NCBI RefSeq assembly: GCF_003576645.1
Contig: NC_044917.1
Location: 16,510,952 to 16,574,951, forward strand
Source: Ipomoea triloba
Lineage: Eukaryota; Streptophyta; Magnoliopsida; Solanales; Convolvulaceae
Direction of reading: 5' to 3'
Length of the DNA: 64,000 nt
Each line of letters begins with the position of its first letter. Position 1 is the stretch's first letter. The notes beneath the pieces are model-generated. The model was given only the letters and a program-made list of their open reading frames with translations. It ran no database searches and was not told the DNA's origin. Below, piece by piece: positions 34,740 through 46,972 of the stretch. The translations under genes were made by a program, and so were the position numbers.

Positions 34740-36660
34740 AGCTGACTGAGAAAGTAGAAGGTACGAAGCAATAGTGACTAATAGGAGTCGTCAGGGTCAG
34801 GGACAAGGAAGAACGCAAGTTCAGGTGCAAGTGAATGGAACTACTAGACAGACTGTATCTCAGGGAAGGGACTTGCGAAAGCAGTTATCCCGACCCCGTG
34901 CCGGCGACCTGCGAGAACAGCTCAATCGTCAAAACTCTCGTGCTTAGAGCGAGCAAGTACGAGGGGACGACCCTCCTAATGGGGTCCAAGTTGGAGAGGC
35001 GCCTCCACCTCCTCCACCTATCGCACCTGACCAACTCGATCAACCAGGAATCTTGGGAGCGCTCACTCGACTGGTAGACATTTACGAGCGAGAGGTGCAC
35101 CTTCGTGAGAAAGACAGGCCTCCGGTGGTTCAGCAAGCAAGGTCTATCCGACCGGTAGTGCAAGAAAGGTCAGCCGCTTCGCACCGATCTCCATCGGGGT
35201 CAAGAGGACCGCGTCAGTCCGTCTTTGACAGATTGGTGAACCAGGTCGTGCCGGGTGATGAGAATCTAAGGGAGGTCGCTCCTAATGAGCCTAGAAATAG
35301 GCGGGAACAACGGTATGATGAGGTTCAGAGGCAAGTTAAGGAACACTTAGTCCGTGGAAGCAGTGGGGAGTCACCAGTTGGTCGAGGTCAAAGGCGGGAG
35401 GACGTTGCTGCGTAAGCTCGGCAAGTTCGAGATCTGCAAAACTAAGTGAATGAGAATACCGGGGACGCTCGGTCTTTCTTACGGGCATGCCCTTTCTCTC
35501 CAAAGATCATGGCTTTTCGGACCCTAGCAAAGTTTAAGTTACCAGAGAATTTGACGTATGATGGAACCGAAGACCCTCGGAAGCACCTGCTTAGCTTCCA
35601 AGCTCAGATGCAGATTCATGGGCCCGAGGATCCTTTGATGTGTAAGGCTTTCTTAACAACTCTAACCGGTTCTGCGCAAAGGTAGTGCATGAAATTGCCC
35701 GAGCATTCTGTGAGCAGTTCCACCTAATTGGTCGAGCTCTTCTTGACCAATTATGCCGCCTACTTACGTCCAAAGAAGAACTTTATGTACCTATCTGGGA
35801 TTAAACAGGATCCCGCTAAATCACTCAGGTCATTCTTGGCAAGGTGGCAGAAAGAGGTTCACGCGGTGGACGATTTGGATGACAAGACGATGCTAATCTT
35901 GTTTATGGAGAATCTAAGGTTGGGAAAGCTGTATACCAACCTCCATACTGAGTTGCCACGCTTGCACGCTCAAGCCATTCAAAGGGCCAATCGACTCGCA
36001 GATGCTGAGGACGCGATAAGGCAAAAAGGAATCCAGGAAGGGGGGTCGTCCCGACCCAAGAAACCTCGGCTAGAGGAGCCGCGAACTGGAAGATTTGATA
36101 AGAGTCGGCTAGGTTGACAGGAGACTGGTCGAAACCCTAAAAGAACGGCTGTCCCACCGTTTCGACAACAACCAATCGCGGTTCAAGAAGTTCAGGCTCA
36201 GCCTTAAATCGAGGTACAACCGAGAAACACACCCCAAACCACTAGGCCGATTTTGGGAACTGGCAAGTTTTGTCGATTGCATCGGTCAACCACTCATTCG
36301 ACCGAGAAATTTGATTATACATAAGAGTGCTCCGAGTCAATGGCGTCAGGGTCTGCCTTGGCAGCGCGGGAACCCGAGTCATGCCGGAGAGGGTAACTGC
36401 GATAATAAGAAACAACCCGCTTCAGAGGAGAAGGAAGATAAGTGTAAAGGTAAAAACGTTATCAACATGATTGTCGGAGGACTATAAGGGGGTGACTCAG
36501 CCAGGCAGAGTAGAAAGGCTTGGGCTCGACAGTTATATGTCAGAGCTATCTATGGACGAGTAGAGCAAGTAAAAAGAGCATGTCGAGAACCAATCACCTT
36601 CATAGATGACGACCTACTCTTAGGCGAAGGACCTCATAGAGATGCCTTGGTTATAGCATT
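34740..36660 (+). pseudogene. Ty3/gypsy gag and start of protease, decayed
   Basis: Frames at 35053-35415, 35446-35685 and 35728-36117 together give a gypsy gag: an N-terminal polar region, then KLPENLTYDGTEDPRKHL and MQIHGPEDPLMCKAFLTTL, a stop where the conserved W would be, then LFLTNYAAYLRPKKNFMYLS, SLRSFLARWQKE and MENLRLGKLYTNL. A zinc-knuckle-like FCRLHRSTTHSTE follows near 36268 with cysteines lost. INMIVGG near 36460 marks the usual gag-protease border. Similarity ends near 36660; no reverse transcriptase is present. Multiple stops make it inactive. Confidence 0.85.
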
Positions 36661-37445
36661 TTAAACTATTTCAAGAAATTGACAAGAATCCATTTAAAGA
36701 AAGACTTATAAATAGTAAAAAAAAATTAAGAAAGAATTTCGATCAGTAAGGATATACATAGGCACAAACGACTCCATTTTTTATGAGAAAAAGTCATGTT
36801 AGTTGTTGCCGAGAATAAAGAGAGAAAATAAAGGTGACTGTGAAGTAAGAGAGATAAGATAAGAGCAACGTGGCGACGGATGGATAAGCGAAGTGAGAGA
36901 GTTGAGAATTAGGTTTTGCGTAGGTTAAGTGGACCTATATGGGCAGTGGCACGCCTGTGCGGGGGCCGAAACCATAGGATGGAAAACAAAGTGAGATTAT
37001 CCTTAATTCAATCCCTACTTAATTATAAAAATAATTAAAAAGATCGAGTAAATTGTTAGAGTTGGATGAAGAAAATAAAGAAAGAAATTAATTCGCACAT
37101 AACATTTTAAACTATTTTAAGAAATTGATGGGAATCCTTTAAAAGAAAGACTTATAAATAGTGAAAAAATGAAGAAAGGATTTTGATGAGTAAGGATATA
37201 CATATGCACAATCGAGGCTATTTGGAGAGAGAGGAAGAGAAAATTTTGTGATTCCCAATGGACGGCTCCGTTTTTAATGAGAAAAAGTAATGTCAGCGAT
37301 TGCTAAGAAGAAAGAGAGAAAATAACAGCGACTGTGAAGGGTGGCACGGCGGCGAATGGAAAGCGAAATGAAAGATTTGATAATTAGGTTTTGCATAAGT
37401 TAAGTGCACCTGCATGGGCAGTGGTACTCCTGTGCAGGGCTCGTG
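36656..37445. repeat. Direct repeat of ~440 bp, two diverged copies
   Basis: attttaaactatttcaagaa starts one copy near 36656 and a variant starts the second near 37104. Both continue through gaaagacttataaatagt, gtaaggatatacat and aggttttgc.ta.gttaag to gggcagtgg. They diverge by substitutions and a ~50-bp insertion in the second copy. The style is that of duplicated LTR or 5'-leader sequence; no coding frame. Confidence 0.75.
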
Positions 37446-39214
37446 CATTGAAACCCTGGGAAGCTGCTATAAATAAATCTTTTTCTTCTTTTGGCAAGGG
37501 AGAGCTGCCACAGAGCACTGTAGCAATAGAAAAAGTTGTTGTTTAGGGTATTTTCTATCTTTTGTAGTTATTTTATTCTTCTAGCTTTGTCACTCTTGAA
37601 TATTTTGGAATGTTATTGTGTTTATTTGCTTTATCTTGTTGGATTCTAGTTTATTAAAGTTATTTCCATCATCAGTTGCTTAATATATTGTTGGATTATG
37701 TTATTGATGAATGTTCTTGTGTTTCATCTTTCTATTATGAGTGAGAAGACTAGTTTAGGGGTTGGATAGTGGTGTTTATTGTGTTGTGATGCCTATTTGA
37801 TATAAATTATTTCATCCAAGGGTTGAAACTCAACCTATGATTCTTATTCTAGTGAGATGATTTGTGTGTTAGTGTTAAAGGTTTGTGCACTACCTAGTCA
37901 ATGCTTGTTAAGTATGGAATTTTGGCAACCGAATGGGAAAAGGGGTCCATGGGTAATCACAACCGCGGCCTCTAGACTCGTCCCTCAACCATCATTATTC
38001 CTAAGACCACATCTTACGACCTTCAGGCTCACTTATGAGAGTAGGGAATGTTGAAGGTCCAAACTACTCGTGCTTATTGAGGGAGATTGGTAGCGTCACG
38101 GTAGTGGGACAACCTCCGTTAGTTTACCAACTTGGCCTAACATTAGATTGCGAGAGTGACGTATTAGTCAACCAATTTAGAGTTTGTAGTCTTGAACCCA
38201 ATGGTTAAGTTTTTAACCCTCAACTCTTAGATTCTTGGCATCAAACCAATAGCACCCATTCCAATTCCTAGTCTTTTAATTTATCATATTTTTATTTCAC
38301 TATTTTTATTCCCATATTTAACCTCCTCACTCTCATTATTACTTGCTTAGCTTCCATAAATTGTTCAAAACTTGTGTCTAGATCTTCTTTGGCTAACCAA
38401 ACCCCAAAGTCCCAATATCAAAAGCAAAATTTATTTTTGTTTGTTCCGAACATCACTATACTTACCAAGTTCAAAGGTACATTTACTTAGTTTTGTGCTA
38501 ATCTAATTGGATAAATAGTATTGTGCTTTTAATTTAACTCTTGCTTGGTCATTGCATTATCCACAATCCTAAGACACCCTATAGCATCTAGACAAGGATT
38601 AGCCTAATCCAATTTTTCTCTATTACTTTTGATTGCTACTTCTATTGTTAGCTTGCTTGTTATTTAATTTGATTGTTTTTATGATCTCTACTAGCCAACT
38701 TGTGGGAGCTAGCTTTCAAGTGCTTAACATGTCTTGTGCGTAACTTGCATTCTATTAGACTTACCTTTTGAGCCACTCTTAGATATCCTGTGAATATGTG
38801 ATATTCTGTGTCAAAAAATATTGTTAGTGACTTAGTGTACATATTGTTAGAGCATCCCCAATAGTGGTTGTTTTTGCAAGTATGACTAGGAGAGAAAATA
38901 TGATAAAGAAGAGAAAAAGAAAAATAAAACACAAAAATAAATTCTGAAAAAATAAAATTAAAAAAAAAAAGTAAAAGTAAAGATTTATGCCTCTGGCTGG
39001 GCACGGGATTTGAGCCTCCCGCGTTTTCAATGGCACTGTGGTGGGCCCACATTACTGTAAAAAATCGGATGCTTGCAGGAGAGTCTCAAATCTTCTCTCT
39101 CCTCACCTTATGTCCTCCACATGGGCACCCAAACCTGCTAAAACTATTGAAAAACTACTATCAGGAATAGTCTTACGCCCTTATGTATGTATAGTAGTGC
39201 AGGGAGTGTGCAGC
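37446..39214. other. Retroelement-like non-coding block, no gene
   Basis: Contains tataaataaatctttttc near 37470, long T-rich text and the motif series tcacggtagtgggacaacctcc, gcgagagtgacg and ttggcatcaaacc, as in large non-coding LTR-element derivatives. A related, more diverged block is at 13000-14120. The 130-codon - strand frame in 38660-39052 is not supported by composition or similarity. From about 38850 the sequence is paralogous to 47800 onward. Confidence 0.5.
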
Positions 39215-40130
39215 AGGCCAGGAAGAAAGAATTCCTGAACTGGCAGATTGAGGAGGACCTTCCTCTTTATGATTTGTAGTCTATTAGAGCAGAAAACATA
39301 TCGCAAAAACTGGCTGTTTCAAGGTAATGGGCAAGGAAGAGGAACATTATTATGTTTCTGGGATACAAGCACTTCTCATCCATATCTGCATAAATAAGAC
39401 TTCAGCTGCCTGTGAAGAGATTCTGCTGATGTGCCCATCCATTCTGATTCTGGAAGAGGGTCATACTTCTAGCAACCAAGATACAGATATCATGAGTGCA
39501 CTTGCAAAGGTCTAGACATCTCGCAAGATCATGCTTTCTGGCACTTTAATTTGTATCAAAATCACGTCAATGAGGTGTTCAACATTCTCAACCTTGACTG
39601 CCCACAGTTTCTGAAGTCGGAGTCCTCAAGAGCAAATAAGCTCCGAAGGAAGTGCAATATGTGTGCACCATGGACTGAAGGATCTGTGTAAATACTCTAA
39701 AGCTAAGGAAAGATTTGACGAGCAGAGGATTGACAAGACCCTGGCTGGTACACCACGAGAGGATATCAACTATGGTTGGAGATCAACACTGATTTTGCTT
39801 CTGCATTAGTTTCTCGTATTTAAGTTTATTCAGCTAATTGTTAGACTACAAATATTTCTAACAGTTTGGACATAAGAGAAGGAGCAAAGGCTAAAATTTC
39901 CCTAAATCTTCAGAACATGTGTGAAGCTATGGTTGAAAAGTTGTTGGTGTCCAGCCAGTACTTATTGCCTATGAAGTTCTTGGAAAGGTTAACAATTAAT
40001 GTCAAGGGTTGCAACGTGAGAGTCTTATATGGAGCAATTCAACACTTTACTCACTCAAAGCTTTTGGGGAAGGCATATCACTTATTGGTGCTTCACGAAT
40101 TGCCACATTAGATGGGTTCACCTGAAGTTC
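39215..40130 (+). pseudogene. CLASSY-like SNF2 ATPase pseudogene fragment (copy 1)
   Basis: Broken pieces read in order as the SNF2 core of a CLSY-type protein, the putative chromatin remodellers that recruit Pol IV in RNA-directed DNA methylation. Pieces seen: KEFLNWQIEEDLPLYDL then a stop (about 39225-39280), MGKEEEHYYVSG, CPSILILEEGHTSSNQ (Walker B region, D to E), KIMLSGT (about 39525), NHVNEVFNILNLDCPQFLKS (about 39555), then after a gap [20 protein letters not shown] and [19 protein letters not shown] (about 39866-39995). The helicase C-terminal motifs decay after this. Frameshifts, stops and missing blocks rule out function. The best match is to CLSY3/4-like proteins, a judgement from motif wording. 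Confidence 0.75.
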
Positions 40131-40231
40131 TTATTTAGTTACAAATTCACTCACTTGAACCTTGAGGAGAAAAAAAAAAAGAACTTTGAGGAGTCCCTTT
40201 ATAAACTGAAGTGCACACTGTTGTACAATTT

Positions 40232-40305
40232 GGTGTCGTGGTGTAGTTTGTTATCATGTCAGTCGAGCACACTAAAGGTCTCCGGTTTGAGTTTGGGCGA
40301 CGCCA
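40232..40305 (+). pseudogene. tRNA-Val pseudogene (copy 1)
   Basis: The same 74-nt frame as the intact gene at 49336-49409, but damaged. The anticodon loop reads CGAGCAC (U33 lost, triplet AGC instead of AAC), the anticodon stem is mismatched on its 3' side, and the B box GGTTTGAGTTT has lost the invariant GTTCGA-TCC pattern. The acceptor stem GGTGTCG/CGACGCC is still paired. Confidence 0.85.
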
Positions 40306-41062
40306 GTTTAACAGTTTCTTGGGTTACATTTTTAATTTTACATAGGTATTTTATTTCATCTAATTTATAAAGTATTTTGTTATTTATTTAATAGTCAAAT
40401 ATTGCATAGTGTATACCTCATTATCAAGTCTTGGTTAAGTACTTTGATTCAGTGTCATTAGGATTCTAAGGCTTATTCTTCTTGTATTGATCATTTGATT
40501 CCTCATTAATATAAGTTGGTATGTTTTTTTTTTAGAAATACTAAATAAGAAATTAATAGTAAAATTGTAAAGAGGTAAAATAAATAAATAAATAAATAAT
40601 AACGAAATATTTTTGTATAAAAAAGTTAAGAGAATATAGTTAAGTATTTTTTCTAAAAACTCTCTGCACTCGTGTTCAAGACGGTGGACAAATTGAGATT
40701 AATGGGTCGCTCTAGTGTCGACGTGTCGTACTACGTTGTTGAAGGGCTAGGTGCAAGGGTAATCCCTTTGATCTTCTTTTGAATAAAAAGAATAAAAATT
40801 ATTTTACAATGCTACATGTATCATTTTGACTTCCATTATTAGTCGCACAGTTAGTGCACGACTATTGCACTTTCTTCATCCAAAATGAGAATTGATGGGC
40901 ATATATATCATTAGAATTCATACCTCCTCAATTTGCCAATTCAGAAATCCTTTCTAGCTTCCAGATTGGCAAGATCCCCTTGGCCCCTCACCCCACCACA
41001 CCCCAAAAAATTTAATAAATACTTATGTATATATATTATTTTATATTAAGAATAAAAATTCT

Positions 41063-41170
41063 GCCAAGGACCTTGTGGTCCAGTGGCATCAAACCCTTCC
41101 TTTTATACGGGAGGTGGTGGGTTCGTGCCTCAGATACTGCATTGTAATAGAGTTAGTGGTATTCAAAATA
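41063..41170 (+). mobile_element. Short SINE with a 12-bp TSD (copy 1)
   Basis: A 108-bp insert starting gccaaggaccttgtggtcca, with the B-box-like ggtgggttcgtgcctca and an A-rich end. TSD aataaaaattct at 41051-41062 and 41171-41182. The paralogous stretch at about 51000-51012 reads aagaataaaaattctctttt with no insert, i.e. an empty site. Confidence 0.85.
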
Positions 41171-41570
41171 AATAAAAATTCTATTTTGGTCCCTCTCAAA
41201 ATTAATATTTTTTTTAAAAAAAATTAGAATGTATATATTAAGTAAGCCCAATACATATATTGAAGTCAAAATTCATTAAATAAAAAGAAATAAATTAAGT
41301 CATTAATTAGTTAGTTTTTTTTTTTAGAATAATTAATTAGTTAGTTATTATATATTTTTATGATTTATTTACACTTTTATGATGTATATTTGCTAATTCA
41401 AAATATTGTATTTGAAATTGAAAAAACTAATGTTTATATTGGTTTTTTAATTTGTGATTTTGAATTTCGTCCTCATCCTTAAATTTTGGAATATTAAGTT
41501 AATTAGTAAAATGAATATCAATTAATTATGTAAAAAAAAATATTGTCAACAAAATAATTGACAACTTTTA

Positions 41571-41884
41571 GGGTGTATTTGGAAAGCAGGAAAATGACAT
41601 ATGAAAAATGCTTTCTGGAAAATGAGTCATTTTTCAAAAATATATTTTCCTTTCCGGTGTTTGGTTGCATTCTAGAAAACAGTTTTGGTGTGTTTGGTTC
41701 ATTTTCTAGAAATTGAGCATAATTATTTTTAACTTTAAATATTTTTTAAAAAAAATACAATGATGGTGGTGGTAGTGGTGGTGTCTGGGTTGGCAGTGAA
41801 GGTGGGTGGTGCGTGGTGGTGGTGGGGGTGGGTGGGTGGTTGGTGGGAGTGGGGTGGGTGGTGGGTGGTAGGTTGTGGTGGTGG
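41571..41884. mobile_element. Left end of the Harbinger-like element, cut off at the N
   Basis: Identical to the first 314 bp of the element at 45694-47046. It runs into the TGG-rich tract and stops at the N, so the rest of the element is missing in this copy, as expected if the copy is a contig end. Confidence 0.85.
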
Positions 41885-41885
41885 N
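41885..41885. other. Single ambiguous base (N) at an assembly join
   Basis: The only N noticed in the window. It separates the two halves of the 4122-bp repeat and lies in a G-rich tract with runs of three to five G, which could disturb sequencing. Confidence 0.97.
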
Positions 41886-43337
41886 TGGATAGTGGTGTTT
41901 ATTGTGTTGTGATGCCTATTTGATATAAATTATTTCATCCAAGGGTTGAAACTCAACCTATGATTCTTATTCTAGTGAGATGATTTGTGTGTTAGTGTTA
42001 AAGGTTTGTGCACTACCTAGTCAATGCTTGTTAAGTATGGAATTTTGGCAACCGAATGGGAAAAGGGGTCCATGGGTAATCACAACCGCGGCCTCTAGAC
42101 TCGTCCCTCAACCATCATTATTCCTAAGACCACATCTTACGACCTTCAGGCTCACTTATGAGAGTAGGGAATGTTGAAGGTCCAAACTACTCGTGCTTAT
42201 TGAGGGAGATTGGTAGCGTCACGGTAGTGGGACAACCTCCGTTAGTTTACCAACTTGGCCTAACATTAGATTGCGAGAGTGACGTATTAGTCAACCAATT
42301 TAGAGTTTGTAGTCTTGAACCCAATGGTTAAGTTTTTAACCCTCAACTCTTAGATTCTTGGCATCAAACCAATAGCACCCATTCCAATTCCTAGTCTTTT
42401 AATTTATCATATTTTTATTTCACTATTTTTATTCCCATATTTAACCTCCTCACTCTCATTATTACTTGCTTAGCTTCCATAAATTGTTCAAAACTTGTGT
42501 CTAGATCTTCTTTGGCTAACCAAACCCCAAAGTCCCAATATCAAAAGCAAAATTTATTTTTGTTTGTTCCGAACATCACTATACTTACCAAGTTCAAAGG
42601 TACATTTACTTAGTTTTGTGCTAATCTAATTGGATAAATAGTATTGTGCTTTTAATTTAACTCTTGCTTGGTCATTGCATTATCCACAATCCTAAGACAC
42701 CCTATAGCATCTAGACAAGGATTAGCCTAATCCAATTTTTCTCTATTACTTTTGATTGCTACTTCTATTGTTAGCTTGCTTGTTATTTAATTTGATTGTT
42801 TTTATGATCTCTACTAGCCAACTTGTGGGAGCTAGCTTTCAAGTGCTTAACATGTCTTGTGCGTAACTTGCATTCTATTAGACTTACCTTTTGAGCCACT
42901 CTTAGATATCCTGTGAATATGTGATATTCTGTGTCAAAAAATATTGTTAGTGACTTAGTGTACATATTGTTAGAGCATCCCCAATAGTGGTTGTTTTTGC
43001 AAGTATGACTAGGAGAGAAAATATGATAAAGAAGAGAAAAAGAAAAATAAAACACAAAAATAAATTCTGAAAAAATAAAATTAAAAAAAAAAAGTAAAAG
43101 TAAAGATTTATGCCTCTGGCTGGGCACGGGATTTGAGCCTCCCGCGTTTTCAATGGCACTGTGGTGGGCCCACATTACTGTAAAAAATCGGATGCTTGCA
43201 GGAGAGTCTCAAATCTTCTCTCTCCTCACCTTATGTCCTCCACATGGGCACCCAAACCTGCTAAAACTATTGAAAAACTACTATCAGGAATAGTCTTACG
43301 CCCTTATGTATGTATAGTAGTGCAGGGAGTGTGCAGC

Positions 43338-44253
43338 AGGCCAGGAAGAAAGAATTCCTGAACTGGCAGATTGAGGAGGACCTTCCTCTTTATGATTTGT
43401 AGTCTATTAGAGCAGAAAACATATCGCAAAAACTGGCTGTTTCAAGGTAATGGGCAAGGAAGAGGAACATTATTATGTTTCTGGGATACAAGCACTTCTC
43501 ATCCATATCTGCATAAATAAGACTTCAGCTGCCTGTGAAGAGATTCTGCTGATGTGCCCATCCATTCTGATTCTGGAAGAGGGTCATACTTCTAGCAACC
43601 AAGATACAGATATCATGAGTGCACTTGCAAAGGTCTAGACATCTCGCAAGATCATGCTTTCTGGCACTTTAATTTGTATCAAAATCACGTCAATGAGGTG
43701 TTCAACATTCTCAACCTTGACTGCCCACAGTTTCTGAAGTCGGAGTCCTCAAGAGCAAATAAGCTCCGAAGGAAGTGCAATATGTGTGCACCATGGACTG
43801 AAGGATCTGTGTAAATACTCTAAAGCTAAGGAAAGATTTGACGAGCAGAGGATTGACAAGACCCTGGCTGGTACACCACGAGAGGATATCAACTATGGTT
43901 GGAGATCAACACTGATTTTGCTTCTGCATTAGTTTCTCGTATTTAAGTTTATTCAGCTAATTGTTAGACTACAAATATTTCTAACAGTTTGGACATAAGA
44001 GAAGGAGCAAAGGCTAAAATTTCCCTAAATCTTCAGAACATGTGTGAAGCTATGGTTGAAAAGTTGTTGGTGTCCAGCCAGTACTTATTGCCTATGAAGT
44101 TCTTGGAAAGGTTAACAATTAATGTCAAGGGTTGCAACGTGAGAGTCTTATATGGAGCAATTCAACACTTTACTCACTCAAAGCTTTTGGGGAAGGCATA
44201 TCACTTATTGGTGCTTCACGAATTGCCACATTAGATGGGTTCACCTGAAGTTC
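43338..44253 (+). pseudogene. CLASSY-like SNF2 ATPase pseudogene fragment (copy 2)
   Basis: Same sequence as 39215-40130 at an offset of 4123. It should be counted once if the tandem repeat is an assembly artefact. Confidence 0.72.
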
Positions 44254-44354
44254 TTATTTAGTTACAAATTCACTCACTTGAACCTTGAGGAGAAAAAAAA
44301 AAAGAACTTTGAGGAGTCCCTTTATAAACTGAAGTGCACACTGTTGTACAATTT

Positions 44355-44428
44355 GGTGTCGTGGTGTAGTTTGTTATCATGTCAGTCGAGCACACTAAAG
44401 GTCTCCGGTTTGAGTTTGGGCGACGCCA
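44355..44428 (+). pseudogene. tRNA-Val pseudogene (copy 2)
   Basis: Same as 40232-40305 at an offset of 4123, with the same anticodon-loop and B-box damage. Confidence 0.82.
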
Positions 44429-45185
44429 GTTTAACAGTTTCTTGGGTTACATTTTTAATTTTACATAGGTATTTTATTTCATCTAATTTATAAAGTATTT
44501 TGTTATTTATTTAATAGTCAAATATTGCATAGTGTATACCTCATTATCAAGTCTTGGTTAAGTACTTTGATTCAGTGTCATTAGGATTCTAAGGCTTATT
44601 CTTCTTGTATTGATCATTTGATTCCTCATTAATATAAGTTGGTATGTTTTTTTTTTAGAAATACTAAATAAGAAATTAATAGTAAAATTGTAAAGAGGTA
44701 AAATAAATAAATAAATAAATAATAACGAAATATTTTTGTATAAAAAAGTTAAGAGAATATAGTTAAGTATTTTTTCTAAAAACTCTCTGCACTCGTGTTC
44801 AAGACGGTGGACAAATTGAGATTAATGGGTCGCTCTAGTGTCGACGTGTCGTACTACGTTGTTGAAGGGCTAGGTGCAAGGGTAATCCCTTTGATCTTCT
44901 TTTGAATAAAAAGAATAAAAATTATTTTACAATGCTACATGTATCATTTTGACTTCCATTATTAGTCGCACAGTTAGTGCACGACTATTGCACTTTCTTC
45001 ATCCAAAATGAGAATTGATGGGCATATATATCATTAGAATTCATACCTCCTCAATTTGCCAATTCAGAAATCCTTTCTAGCTTCCAGATTGGCAAGATCC
45101 CCTTGGCCCCTCACCCCACCACACCCCAAAAAATTTAATAAATACTTATGTATATATATTATTTTATATTAAGAATAAAAATTCT

Positions 45186-45293
45186 GCCAAGGACCTTGTG
45201 GTCCAGTGGCATCAAACCCTTCCTTTTATACGGGAGGTGGTGGGTTCGTGCCTCAGATACTGCATTGTAATAGAGTTAGTGGTATTCAAAATA
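45186..45293 (+). mobile_element. Short SINE with a 12-bp TSD (copy 2)
   Basis: Same as 41063-41170 at an offset of 4123. Confidence 0.82.
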
Positions 45294-45883
45294 AATAAAA
45301 ATTCTATTTTGGTCCCTCTCAAAATTAATATTTTTTTTAAAAAAAATTAGAATGTATATATTAAGTAAGCCCAATACATATATTGAAGTCAAAATTCATT
45401 AAATAAAAAGAAATAAATTAAGTCATTAATTAGTTAGTTTTTTTTTTTAGAATAATTAATTAGTTAGTTATTATATATTTTTATGATTTATTTACACTTT
45501 TATGATGTATATTTGCTAATTCAAAATATTGTATTTGAAATTGAAAAAACTAATGTTTATATTGGTTTTTTAATTTGTGATTTTGAATTTCGTCCTCATC
45601 CTTAAATTTTGGAATATTAAGTTAATTAGTAAAATGAATATCAATTAATTATGTAAAAAAAAATATTGTCAACAAAATAATTGACAACTTTTAGGGTGTA
45701 TTTGGAAAGCAGGAAAATGACATATGAAAAATGCTTTCTGGAAAATGAGTCATTTTTCAAAAATATATTTTCCTTTCCGGTGTTTGGTTGCATTCTAGAA
45801 AACAGTTTTGGTGTGTTTGGTTCATTTTCTAGAAATTGAGCATAATTATTTTTAACTTTAAATATTTTTTAAAAAAAATACAA

Positions 45884-46045
45884 TGATGGTGGTGGTAGTG
45901 GTGGTGTCTGGGTTGGCAGTGAAGGTGGGTGGTGCGTGGTGGTGGTGGGGGTGGGTGGGTGGTTGGTGGGAGTGGGGTGGGTGGTGGGTGGTAGGTTGTG
46001 GTGGTGGTGGATGGTGGGGGTGGGAGTGGGGTGGTGGCAGGGGCG
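45884..46045. repeat. TGG/GGGT-rich minisatellite with G-quadruplex potential
   Basis: Contains gggggtgggtgggtgg followed by further GGG and GGGG runs on the + strand, which meets the usual four-run G-quadruplex pattern. The same tract in the first copy (41761-41884) ends at the N. The opposite-strand Pro/His/Thr-rich frames are repeat artefacts. Confidence 0.85.
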
Positions 46046-46150
46046 ACGGCGACGAGTGATTGATTGCTTCACTGCTGCAAACGGAAAATGACTTCCCCAA
46101 AAAAAAAGGAGAAGTCATTTTCCGGAAAATATCCTCTATTTTCCATTGAC

Positions 46151-46972
46151 GACAACGGAGGAAGGAGGGGGACAAGACCAGACAGAAAATGGAAAAGAAG
46201 TGTCAAAGAAAGTACGTAGTCAGGAGAGGTACGAAGTCACTCGACTGAAAGAAGAGGGAAGCGAAAGGTATGACGTAGGAACCAACCTGGAAACCGGAGC
46301 CAACCTGCGCTCAGTTGACAAAGTACCTGTTGTCACTAGGCGTCAAGCCTACCTTAGCTAAAGCCAAATCCTGCTTAAACGTCTTCCCATATGAGTTGAG
46401 TACCTTTGCCTTTCTGGTAAGGCACGTTCATCTCTATGGTGAGCAGTGGTCGCAGGGTGTCTTGTGGCCCCACTATACCCGTTATGCACGGGACCCCTGG
46501 AACAAGATGTTCTCAGGATGGGCTTTAGATAGATATGAGGCAATAGTTGGTCCTCAACTACCCCATGGTGTGGGGTACAAGAGGATAGTTACTGGTAGAC
46601 TTGGGTGTTCATTAGGGGGTGCGTGGAAACGACGCGTGTTCGCTATTGGGAACTACGTGAATCAGCGTCTTTTACGACCTATTCACAAGTGGCTCGGGGC
46701 TGTCTTACGTAGGCTTCCCACTTTTGGGACCTACTGGCAGACTCGGCCGCTGGACCGGCTACAAGGAAAGCATGTATGTTACTCTTATGACTTGAAGTCG
46801 GCCACAGATAAGTGGCCGCTATACTTCTTGTTTAGGATAGTCCTATTTGATCGATCGTGTGCATCCTCTGCCGTGAACTCGGCACTGGCGTGCAACATCT
46901 TTCATGTGCCCTTCGTGAGCCACGGTGAGTTTTGTTGCGGGACAGCCCTTAGATAGGGCTATTATGCGACCT
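46151..46972 (+). pseudogene. Mitovirus RdRp-like fragment (endogenous viral element, likely via mitochondrial DNA)
   Basis: A 213-codon open frame at 46315-46956 reads as part of a mitovirus-type RNA-dependent RNA polymerase, the family whose copies are common in plant mitochondrial genomes. Seen directly: the palm motif A region YDLKSATDKWPL with two Asp spaced five residues apart, preceded by RLPTFGTYWQTRPLDRL, and followed by a motif B-like SSAVNSALACN. There is no GDD motif C: the frame stops at 46954-46956 (TAG), shortly after motif B. A few residues appear to be missing just after motif A. It is a partial, non-functional copy. It is flanked by a 14-bp direct repeat, tattttccattgac (46137-46150 and 46973-46986). 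Base composition is more GC-rich than the surrounding element. Confidence 0.85.

Larger units (their letters stand above)
37763..46007. repeat. Apparently exact 4122-bp tandem duplication across a single N
   Basis: 37763-41884 reappears as 41886-46007 with a constant offset of 4123. Every open frame in the first copy has the same translation at the same offset in the second, and spot-checked DNA is identical. The first copy stops inside a TGG-rich tract, then one N (41885), then the second copy starts. A recent tandem duplication is possible, but an unmerged overlap between two contigs explains it better. Annotations at 41886-46007 may therefore describe the same DNA as 37763-41884. Confidence 0.95.

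Noticed and set aside
38660..39052. 130-codon - strand frame, also at 42783-43175
   Set aside because: Its composition is low-complexity (Phe/Leu runs from A/G-rich DNA on the + strand), there is no motif or splice context, and the second occurrence is only the 4122-bp repeat.
45858..46175. Pro/His/Thr-rich - strand frames
   Set aside because: They are the complement of the TGG-rich minisatellite.
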